From contig JACKLV010000009.1 in assembly GCA_024235755.1 (NCBI GenBank), positions 62,001-126,000 on the forward strand: a DNA stretch of 64,000 nt, in the 5' to 3' direction. Of the stretch, positions 25,695 through 32,973 are shown piece after piece (the stretch's first letter is position 1; every line of letters starts with the position of its first letter). The position numbers were made by a program, and so were the translations under genes. The notes under the pieces are model-generated. The model did not search any database. It was given only the letters and a program-made list of their open reading frames with translations, and was not told where the DNA came from. This stretch comes from Burkholderiales bacterium. GTDB lineage: Bacteria; Pseudomonadota; Gammaproteobacteria; Burkholderiales; Nitrosomonadaceae.

Positions 25695-26201
25695 ATGTCT
25701 GTACGATTTGTAATTGATGCTCTTGATTTTGTGCGCAAAGCAGGGAAGCGTCATGGTAAAATACAGCTTGCTGATCTGGAGCGTGTACAAGATTTTCTTC
25801 ATGAAAACAGTGGCGCGGTTGATTACTGGATTAATGGGGCCATTGGTCAGGACAATAAACCGTACCTGTTTTTGCAGGTGAAAGGTGAAATATACCTTTG
25901 CTGTCAGCGTTGTTTAGGCAGGCTGCCTTACGCACTTGAGATACAGACGTCGCTGCTATTGGTTGAAACTGAGGCTGAATTGGTGCGGGCGGATGAAGAT
26001 GAATCTGTGGATGCATTATTGGCGGTTTCGGATATGGATGTGCAGGATTTGGTTGAAGAAGAGATTATATTGAGTCTGGCAATCTCTACACGCCACAGAG
26101 AAGGTGAGTGTGATATTTATAATTCAAAGCGGTATAAGGCGGCAGAAAATACAGATTCGGAAAGTCCGTTTGCAGCATTGAAAGCGCTGAAAAAGGTATA
26201 G
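25695..26201 (+). CDS. yceD: YceD family protein (DUF177, 23S rRNA accumulation protein)
   Basis: 168 residues. The DUF177 core carries the CC-x-x-C cluster YLCCQRCLGRLPYAL (C69, C70, C73) and an acidic conserved stretch (ETEAELVRADEDE; MDVQDLVEEEIILSLAIS). In E. coli YceD is needed for normal 23S rRNA levels, in keeping with its position just before rpmF (25 bp gap). Cys spacing is unlike a classical zinc ribbon but typical of the family. Confidence 0.88.
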   Translation: MSVRFVIDALDFVRKAGKRHGKIQLADLERVQDFLHENSGAVDYWINGAIGQDNKPYLFLQVKGEIYLCCQRCLGRLPYALEIQTSLLLVETEAELVRADEDESVDALLAVSDMDVQDLVEEEIILSLAISTRHREGECDIYNSKRYKAAENTDSESPFAALKALKKV

Positions 26202-26226
26202 TACTTGAATAAGGAGTTATAAGCAT

Positions 26227-26409
26227 ATGGCTGTTCAACAAAATAAAAAATCACCATCAAAGCGAGGTATGCATCGATCGCATGATGCGTTAAAAAATCC
26301 TCCTCTCGCTATCGAACCAAGCACTGGGGAGGTGCATTTGCGCCACCATATCAGTCCTAATGGCTATTATCGTGGAAAAAAAGTTGTAAATACCAAATCA
26401 GACGATTAA
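26227..26409 (+). CDS. rpmF: 50S ribosomal protein L32
   Basis: 60 residues, full length. It begins MAVQQNKKSPSKRGMHRSHD and has the conserved PSTGEVHLRHHISPNGYYRGKKVV end. The family's zinc-binding cysteines are absent, so this is the C-minus form. AAGGAG precedes the start. It sits between yceD and plsX, the usual order. Confidence 0.97.
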   Translation: MAVQQNKKSPSKRGMHRSHDALKNPPLAIEPSTGEVHLRHHISPNGYYRGKKVVNTKSDD

Positions 26410-26474
26410 TCGATCACCTAATTCTGTTTTTTATTTCGAGTGTTGATATCCCGCTGGCCAAAAAGGCAACGAAA

Positions 26475-27488
26475 TTGAGCGTCACAGTTGCGATAGATTG
26501 CATGGGAGGAGATCATGGCCCTCATGTGACGGTGCCTTCGGCAATTGATTTTCTTCGTCATGATCTTGAAGCTAATATCATTTTGGTAGGTGTCCCGGAA
26601 GCTATAGAAGCGGAACTGCAGGAGAAACGCGTTAAATCGGGTCCGCGGATGCGAATTCATCCGGCTAGTGAAGTTGTTGGCATGGATGAATCGCCAGCAT
26701 TGGCATTGCGTAACAAAAAAGATTCATCGATGCGAGTCGCAATCAATCTGGTTAAAACTGGAGAGGCGCAGGCTTGTATCAGTGCTGGTAATACCGGAGC
26801 GTTGCTTGCTACATCACGTTTCGTCTTAAAGACGATTCCAGGAATCGATCGTCCGGCCTTGGCGGTAATTTTGCCGACCATAACCGGTCATACATATGTG
26901 CTGGATATGGGCGCCAATGTAAACTGTACGGCCGAGCATTTGTTGCAGTTTGGTGTGATGGGCGCTTCACTGGTGGCTTCCGTTGAAAATAAAACAGCGC
27001 CCAGTGTCGGGTTGCTGAATATTGGCGAGGAAGAGATTAAAGGAAATGAAATCGTTAAACAGGCGGCTGATTTGCTGCGTGGCAGCGGGCTTAATTTTTA
27101 TGGTAATGTAGAAGGCGATGATATATATAAAGGGACAACCGATGTTGTCGTCTGTGATGGTTTTGTTGGGAATGTCACGCTGAAAACATCCGAAGGGTTG
27201 GCGCAGATGCTGGCGACTTATTTGCGAGAGGAGTTTAAACGTAATTTTTTGACAAAACTGGCGGGTGTATTTGCTATTCCAGCGATCAATGCTTTCAAAC
27301 GACGGGTTGATCACCGTCAGTACAATGGAGCAAGTTTTCTTGGACTCAAAGGTATTGTGATAAAAAGTCATGGCTCTGCTGATATCATCGCTTTTACTGC
27401 TGCAATTAAGCGTGCGGCGGACGAAGTGCGCGGTGGAATGTTGCGTCGTATCAGTGAACGCGTGGCTGAACTCTCTCAGCAATCCTGA
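26475..27488 (+). CDS. plsX: Phosphate acyltransferase PlsX
   Basis: Converts acyl-ACP to acyl-phosphate for phospholipid synthesis; 337 residues. The start is a TTG (26475) giving MSVTVAIDCMGGDHGPHVTV, the family opening; an AAAGG sequence lies upstream at the right distance. Further marks: ISAGNTGALLATSRF (about 97-111), VLDMGANVNC, GTTDVVVCDGFVGNVTLKTSEG. First lipid gene of the cluster, 65 bp after rpmF, with fabH following after 33 bp. Confidence 0.96.
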   Translation: MSVTVAIDCMGGDHGPHVTVPSAIDFLRHDLEANIILVGVPEAIEAELQEKRVKSGPRMRIHPASEVVGMDESPALALRNKKDSSMRVAINLVKTGEAQACISAGNTGALLATSRFVLKTIPGIDRPALAVILPTITGHTYVLDMGANVNCTAEHLLQFGVMGASLVASVENKTAPSVGLLNIGEEEIKGNEIVKQAADLLRGSGLNFYGNVEGDDIYKGTTDVVVCDGFVGNVTLKTSEGLAQMLATYLREEFKRNFLTKLAGVFAIPAINAFKRRVDHRQYNGASFLGLKGIVIKSHGSADIIAFTAAIKRAADEVRGGMLRRISERVAELSQQS

Positions 27489-27521
27489 ATGGTCTATCAC
27501 TGTTAAGATAATGGTTAAATA

Positions 27522-28478
27522 ATGTTTTCGCGAATCACAGGAACTGGCAGCTATTTGCCCGAAAAGATTCTGACTAATCATGACTTGGAAAAAATGGTGG
27601 AGACAAGTGATGAATGGATACGAACACGCACAGGAATAACTCAGCGCCATATTGCGGATAAAAATCAGAAGGCAAGTGATCTAGCCCTGTTCGCCAGTCA
27701 GGAAGCGATGAAAGCTGCAAACATTAGCAGCAAAGATATTGACCTGATTATTGTGGCAACGACGACACCGGATATGATTTTTCCGAGTACGGCGTGCATC
27801 TTGCAGAATAAGTTGGGTGCGGATAATTGTCCGGCTTTCGATGTTCAGGCAGTTTGCAGTGGTTTTGTTTATGCGCTCGCTACCGCTGACCAGTTTGTCA
27901 GTTCGGGAAAGTGCAGAAATGCATTGGTGGTCGGCAGCGAGATTTATTCCAAAATACTTGATTGGAATGATCGAGGTACCTGTGTTCTGTTTGGTGATGG
28001 CGCCGGCGCAGTTGTGCTGTCCCAAAGCGAGCAACCTGGTATTTTATCCAGTCATTTACATGCCAGTGGTAGCTATAAAGATGTGTTGTCAGTGCCTGGC
28101 AGTATAGAAGGTGGCGTTGTTCAGGGTAATCCATATATTAATATGGAAGGCGGTACAGTATTTAAATTTGCAGTGAAAGTTCTGGAAGATGTGGTGCTTG
28201 AAGCTGTTAAGGAGAACAAACTAACGCCTTCGGATATCGATTGGTTGATTCCGCATCAGGCCAATATTCGTATTATTCGTTCAACTGCACAGAAACTGGG
28301 CATACCCTTGGATAAAGTGGTTGTTACCGTCGATAAACATGGCAACACATCGGCTGCATCCATTCCGTTAGCATTGGATATAGCGGTAAAAGACGGGCGT
28401 ATTTGTAAGGATCAGCTTGTGCTGTTGGAGGGTGTCGGCGGCGGTTTTACATGGGGTGCGGTGTTACTCCGCTGGTAA
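27522..28478 (+). CDS. fabH: 3-oxoacyl-ACP synthase III (KAS III)
   Basis: Starts fatty-acid synthesis by condensing acetyl-CoA with malonyl-ACP. 318 residues. The catalytic triad is visible: C112 in DVQAVCSGFVYALA, His in WLIPHQANIRI, Asn in HGNTSAASIP. The C-terminal GVGGGFTWGAVLLRW is the usual end. Its stop overlaps the fabD start (TAATG). Confidence 0.97.
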   Translation: MFSRITGTGSYLPEKILTNHDLEKMVETSDEWIRTRTGITQRHIADKNQKASDLALFASQEAMKAANISSKDIDLIIVATTTPDMIFPSTACILQNKLGADNCPAFDVQAVCSGFVYALATADQFVSSGKCRNALVVGSEIYSKILDWNDRGTCVLFGDGAGAVVLSQSEQPGILSSHLHASGSYKDVLSVPGSIEGGVVQGNPYINMEGGTVFKFAVKVLEDVVLEAVKENKLTPSDIDWLIPHQANIRIIRSTAQKLGIPLDKVVVTVDKHGNTSAASIPLALDIAVKDGRICKDQLVLLEGVGGGFTWGAVLLRW

Positions 28479-29422
28479 TGTCAATGAAATTTGCTTTTGT
28501 TTTTCCAGGTCAGGGCTCGCAATCGGTCGGAATGATGAATGGGTATATGGAGTTACCGGCGATACGTGAAACGTTTGTTGAAGCGTCCGATGTGCTGGGG
28601 CAGGATTTCTGGACGATGGTTTGTGATGGCCCGGCTGATCACTTGAATCTGACGGTGAATACGCAACCATTGATGTTGACCGCAGGCGTGGCTGTATACC
28701 GGAGTTGGTTGGAACTCGGCGGTAGTCGACCTGTGCTTCTGGCAGGTCACAGTTTGGGTGAATACACAGCATTGGTAGCCGGTGGTGCGCTTGGTTTTGC
28801 AGATGCACTTGAATTAGTACGTTTCCGGGCGCAGGAAATGCAGCGGTCGGTTCCCGAAGGAGTTGGCGGTATGGCGGCAATTCTGGGCTTGGAGGATTCG
28901 GTTATTGAAGCGATTTGCCATGATGTTACTGCACAGAACTCCCAGGAATCTTTGGAAGCAGCCAACTATAATTCGCCGGGTCAAGTTGTCATTGCCGGAC
29001 ATAAAGATGCAGTTCAGAAGGGGATTGAAATGGCTAAAGAGAAAGGTGCAAAACGGGCTGTGATGCTGCCGATGAGCATCCCGTCGCATTGTGGGTTGAT
29101 GAAACCTGCTGCAGAAAGAATGCAACAACAGCTTGCGCAAACTACACTGCGGTCACCTGATATTCCCGTGTTGCATAACGTGGATGTGCAAACGCATAAT
29201 GATGCAGATACCATCAAAGCAGTTTTGACGAGCCAGCTATATCGTCCTGTTCGTTGGGTCGATACCATAAAAGTAATTGCGGCCGAGGGTGTCACGCATG
29301 TTGTTGAATGCGGCCCCGGGAATGTGTTAACCGGACTTAATAAACGTATCGATCGCAGTCTGCAATATTTGTCATTTTCAGGTAGCGATGCAGTTAGTCA
29401 GGCGCAAGCTGTTCTTTCATAA
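28478..29422 (+). CDS. fabD: Malonyl-CoA:ACP transacylase
   Basis: Loads malonyl groups on ACP. I start at the ATG 28478, overlapping the fabH stop (TAATG) and giving MSMKFAFVFPGQGSQSVGM; a second ATG two codons on is possible. An upstream in-frame start at 28451 lies inside fabH and is unlikely. 314 residues. The catalytic Ser is S92 in AGHSLGEYTAL, with the Arg in ELVRFRAQEMQ and the His in SIPSHCGLM. Confidence 0.96.
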   Translation: MSMKFAFVFPGQGSQSVGMMNGYMELPAIRETFVEASDVLGQDFWTMVCDGPADHLNLTVNTQPLMLTAGVAVYRSWLELGGSRPVLLAGHSLGEYTALVAGGALGFADALELVRFRAQEMQRSVPEGVGGMAAILGLEDSVIEAICHDVTAQNSQESLEAANYNSPGQVVIAGHKDAVQKGIEMAKEKGAKRAVMLPMSIPSHCGLMKPAAERMQQQLAQTTLRSPDIPVLHNVDVQTHNDADTIKAVLTSQLYRPVRWVDTIKVIAAEGVTHVVECGPGNVLTGLNKRIDRSLQYLSFSGSDAVSQAQAVLS

Positions 29423-29480
29423 TCAGTATGGTGGGATTCTGCGTGAAGATTTGCCAGAGTGAGTTTTATGGAGGCATGAT

Positions 29481-30218
29481 TTGAAAAATAAAGTTGCGTT
29501 AGTCACAGGTGCCAGTCGCGGTATTGGGCAGGCAATCGCAGAGAAGCTAGGAACGCACGGTGCGGTTGTAATTGGTACGGCGACTACACGAAATGGCGCA
29601 GAAGCGATTGATCAGCATTTCAGAAATAAAGAAATCCGGGGGGCGGGAATTGTTTTGAATGTGAATGATGCAGATCAAATCAATAGCGCTCTTGGAACTA
29701 TCCGTGAGAAATTTGGTGAAATTGAAATTCTGATTAACAATGCAGGCATTACGCGCGATAATCTTCTGGTTCGTATGAAAGACGAAGAATGGGACGATAT
29801 CATGGAAACTAATCTCAAATCGGCTTTCCGGTTAAGTCGGGCGGTGCTTCGTGCCATGATGAAAGCGCGCTATGGGCGTATTATTAATATTTCTTCAGTG
29901 GTGGGGACCATTGGCAATATTGGTCAGGCAAATTATGCAGCAGCCAAAGCCGGTATGTTCGGTTTCAGTAAATCGTTGGCACGTGAAGTGGGTAGCCGAA
30001 ATATTACGGTCAACTGTGTGGCGCCAGGTTTTATCGATACCGATATGACCCGGGCGCTCAGTGACGAACAACAGCAAAGCCTGGTTCAGCATGTTCCACT
30101 TGGTAGATTAGGAGAATCGGAAGAGGTCGCAGCGGCGGTTGCTTTTCTTGCTTCTTCTGCAGCCGGTTATATTACTGGATCAACTTTGCATGTGAATGGT
30201 GGTATGTACATGGATTAG
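29481..30218 (+). CDS. fabG: 3-oxoacyl-ACP reductase FabG
   Basis: NADPH-dependent reductase of the elongation cycle, 245 residues. TTG start at 29481 with GGAGG 8 bp upstream. Rossmann motif TGASRGIGQAIAEK, NNAGITRDN, catalytic Ser in ISSVVG and Y-x-x-x-K in NYAAAKAGM, end GGMYMD. An intrinsic terminator follows 7 bp after the stop, which separates it from acpP. Confidence 0.96.
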   Translation: MKNKVALVTGASRGIGQAIAEKLGTHGAVVIGTATTRNGAEAIDQHFRNKEIRGAGIVLNVNDADQINSALGTIREKFGEIEILINNAGITRDNLLVRMKDEEWDDIMETNLKSAFRLSRAVLRAMMKARYGRIINISSVVGTIGNIGQANYAAAKAGMFGFSKSLAREVGSRNITVNCVAPGFIDTDMTRALSDEQQQSLVQHVPLGRLGESEEVAAAVAFLASSAAGYITGSTLHVNGGMYMD

Positions 30219-30224
30219 CTGAGC

Positions 30225-30257
30225 AATTGCATCTCATTACATGTAATTGTTTTTTTG
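30225..30257 (+). terminator. Intrinsic terminator between fabG and acpP
   Basis: CAATTGCAT, loop of 8, ATGTAATTG (9-bp stem with one G-T pair), then seven T. AT-rich stem, so probably partial readthrough. It would reduce upstream transcription and leave acpP to its own promoter. Confidence 0.65.
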
Positions 30258-30313
30258 TAAGAAACTCTGCACGGTTTTTTAGCTGGCAGTACCTGAGTAA
30301 GCTATTTTCTTGT

Positions 30314-30341
30314 TTTGCAGAATTTTAAAATTTGTTAATAT
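30314..30341 (+). promoter_or_regulatory. Candidate acpP promoter
   Basis: TTTGCA (30314-30319), a 16-bp AT-rich spacer, TAATAT (30336-30341), 39 bp upstream of the acpP ATG. It lies just after the terminator and fits the need for high ACP expression. The -35 match is imperfect. Confidence 0.45.
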
Positions 30342-30379
30342 ATCAAAAATCTTTTTCTTATTTAGAAGGAAGCATTTAA

Positions 30380-30619
30380 ATGGAAAACGTAGAACAGCGC
30401 ATTAAAAAAATCGTAGCTGAACAACTTGGTGTAAAAGAAGAGGAAGTTAAGAATGAGTCATCATTTGTAAACGATTTAGGAGCGGATTCTCTGGATACAG
30501 TGGAGTTGGTTATGGCGCTAGAAGAAGAATTTGAATGCGAAATTCCAGACGAGCAGGCCGAAAAAATCAATACCGTTCAGGAAGCAATAGATTACGTCAA
30601 TGAGAACGCAAACAGCTAA
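30380..30619 (+). CDS. acpP: Acyl carrier protein
   Basis: 79 residues, acidic. The phosphopantetheine site is S37 in DLGADSLDTVELVMALE. Strong ribosome-binding site GAAGGAAG before the ATG. The carrier of all fab intermediates, and placed between fabG and fabF as in other Proteobacteria. Confidence 0.97.
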   Translation: MENVEQRIKKIVAEQLGVKEEEVKNESSFVNDLGADSLDTVELVMALEEEFECEIPDEQAEKINTVQEAIDYVNENANS

Positions 30620-30666
30620 GAAAATATTTACACGTCTTACAAGTAAAGTAATTTAGCGGAGCTATT

Positions 30667-31908
30667 TTGTCCAAACGCAGGGTGGTTGTAACCGGGTTGG
30701 GTATTATTTCACCCGTTGGTAATTCAATTTCAAAAGCTTGGGAAAATATCGTAACCGGCAAGTCCGGCACTGGTCGTATCACACGATTCGATGCATCAGC
30801 TTTTTCCTCACAAATCGCGGGTGAAGTAAAAAGCTTTGATGTCAGTGAGTATTTACCTGTCAAAGAGGCGCGCCGTATGGATGTTTTCATTCACTATGGT
30901 ATCGCGGCTGCAACACAATCCATTATAGATGCGGGTATTGAAGATATATCTAATCTGGAAGCCGAACGTATCGGTGTGAATATCGGATCGGGTATTGGCG
31001 GTTTGCCCATGATCGAAAGCACTGATGAAGCCTATCACAAGGGTGGGCCGCGAAAAATATCTCCTTTCTTCATACCCAGTACAATCATTAACATGATTTC
31101 GGGTAATTTATCCATTAAATACGGTTATAAAGGACCAAATCTTGCCATTGTAACCGCATGTACCACGGCTACGCATAGTATTGGTAGTTCCGCACGGATG
31201 ATTGAATATGATGATGCGGATATTATGATTTGCGGAGGAGCAGAATCCTGTGTTACACCACTGGCAATTGGCGGATTTGCGGCTGCCAAAGCACTGTCGG
31301 TGAGTAATGATAAACCTGAAGCAGCAAGTCGGCCTTGGGATTTGTCGCGCGACGGCTTTGTGTTGGGAGAAGGTGCTGGAGTATTGGTGTTGGAAGAATT
31401 GGAGCATGCCAAACGCAGGGGTGCGACTATCTACGCGGAACTGGCAGGGTTTGGTATGAGTGCTGATGCTTACCATATGACTGCGCCGAGTGAAGACGGT
31501 GAAGGAGCGGCACGGTGTATGCAAAACGCACTCAAAAACGCTTGCATGGATCCATCTGAGGTTGACTATGTTAATGCGCATGGCACTTCAACGCCTTTGG
31601 GTGATATAGCGGAGACAATTGCGGTAAAGCGTTGTTTTGGTGATCATGCCAAGAAACTGGCAGTGAATTCGACCAAGTCCATGACTGGGCATTTACTGGG
31701 TGCTGCAGGAGGGGTTGAAGCTATTTTTTCTGCATTGGCGGTGTATCATCAGATATCGCCACCGACGATCAATCTGGATAATCAGGATCCGAAATGTGAT
31801 CTTGATTACGTGCCGAATCAAGCGCGGAATATGAAGATCAACGTTGCGTTATCTAATTCTTTCGGTTTTGGTGGCACCAATGGCACGTTAGTATTCCGAA
31901 AAGTGTAA
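30667..31908 (+). CDS. fabF: 3-oxoacyl-ACP synthase II (KAS II)
   Basis: Chain-elongating condensing enzyme, 413 residues. TTG start at 30667 (MSKRRVVVTGLGIISPVGN). Catalytic Cys C165 in VTACTTATHSIG, His in NAHGTSTPLGD and GHLLGAAGG, and the family end SNSFGFGGTNGTLVFRK. The Cys motif reads TACTTATH rather than the common TACTSGVH, a substitution next to the nucleophile. 19 bp separate it from mltG. Confidence 0.95.
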   Translation: MSKRRVVVTGLGIISPVGNSISKAWENIVTGKSGTGRITRFDASAFSSQIAGEVKSFDVSEYLPVKEARRMDVFIHYGIAAATQSIIDAGIEDISNLEAERIGVNIGSGIGGLPMIESTDEAYHKGGPRKISPFFIPSTIINMISGNLSIKYGYKGPNLAIVTACTTATHSIGSSARMIEYDDADIMICGGAESCVTPLAIGGFAAAKALSVSNDKPEAASRPWDLSRDGFVLGEGAGVLVLEELEHAKRRGATIYAELAGFGMSADAYHMTAPSEDGEGAARCMQNALKNACMDPSEVDYVNAHGTSTPLGDIAETIAVKRCFGDHAKKLAVNSTKSMTGHLLGAAGGVEAIFSALAVYHQISPPTINLDNQDPKCDLDYVPNQARNMKINVALSNSFGFGGTNGTLVFRKV

Positions 31909-31926
31909 ATTAGATTAGTACGGCGC

Positions 31927-32934
31927 ATGCTGACGCTAAAACGCCTTTTTATATTTTTATTCGGATTCATTTTTATGGCCATCCTGGTCACAGGGTGGCT
32001 TTATTATCACTATCACCGCAATATTTCATTGCCGGTAGCGCCTTATGAATTTTCAATCGAACCAGGTAGTAACTTAAAGCAGATTAATAAACAACTGGCT
32101 GATGAGGGTATTCTCCCAAATAGTTGGTCTTTTATTCTATTATCACGTTTGCTCGGACATGAGTCGTCAGTTAAGGCAGGTGATTATCGCTTGAGCGGAG
32201 AACTTAATCAGATCGCCTTGCTGGAATATCTGATTAAAGGGGATGTCCGGCAGAATGAAGTCAGATTTATTGAGGGTTGGACTTTTTCTCAATTCAGAGA
32301 GACGTTGTATGAACATCCGAACATACGTAATATAACCGTCGGGATGAGTGAAGAGGAAATCTTGGCGTTAATCGGCGCCACCGAAAAGTCGGCAGAAGGT
32401 CTTTTTTTTCCTGATACGTATTATATTGTTAAAAACAGTACTGATATAGAGGTCCTGCGGCGCGCATATCAGACCATGCAGAATCATATACAAGCAGCTT
32501 GGGTTAAACGGATGGAATCACTTCCGCTGGAGTCACCGTATGAAGCACTGATATTGGCATCTATTGTCGAGAAAGAAACCGGCATGGATAGCGACCGGGC
32601 AGAAATTGCTGGCGTTTTTGTCAATCGGTTACGTATAGGTATGCGTTTGCAAACGGACCCGACTGTAATTTACGGTTTAGGAAACCAGTTTGACGGTAAT
32701 TTGCGTAAAAAAGATTTGCAGACAGATCATGATTACAATACCTATACCCGTGCTGGTCTGCCACCGACGCCGATAGCAATGCCCGGTCTTGCGTCAATCT
32801 ATGCCGCGGTCAATCCCGCTACTACTGATTCACTGTATTTTGTAGCAAAAGGTAATGGCGAGTCTAAATTTTCAACTAATCTTGCAGATCATAACCGCGC
32901 TGTGGCCAAGTATCAGAGGCAACAAAGAAATTAA
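31927..32934 (+). CDS. mltG: Endolytic transglycosylase MltG (YceG)
   Basis: Membrane-bound lytic transglycosylase that cuts nascent glycan strands and is thought to end their synthesis. 335 residues, with one N-terminal anchor (about 5-26), a LysM-like subdomain (about 40-110) and the YceG core. The catalytic Glu is E217 in ASIVEKETGM, and RLRIGMRLQTDPTVIYGLG and YNTYTRAGLPPTPIAMPG are family blocks. Cotranscribed with fabF; tmk, the usual next gene in Proteobacteria, is not here. Confidence 0.95.
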   Translation: MLTLKRLFIFLFGFIFMAILVTGWLYYHYHRNISLPVAPYEFSIEPGSNLKQINKQLADEGILPNSWSFILLSRLLGHESSVKAGDYRLSGELNQIALLEYLIKGDVRQNEVRFIEGWTFSQFRETLYEHPNIRNITVGMSEEEILALIGATEKSAEGLFFPDTYYIVKNSTDIEVLRRAYQTMQNHIQAAWVKRMESLPLESPYEALILASIVEKETGMDSDRAEIAGVFVNRLRIGMRLQTDPTVIYGLGNQFDGNLRKKDLQTDHDYNTYTRAGLPPTPIAMPGLASIYAAVNPATTDSLYFVAKGNGESKFSTNLADHNRAVAKYQRQQRN

Positions 32935-32973
32935 AATGTTAATTAATAAAAAGAATAAATCTGTTTTCAGTGG

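Noticed and set aside
26967..27650. 227-residue minus-strand frame opposite plsX and fabH
   Set aside because: Antisense of two conserved genes; the composition is that of a shadow.
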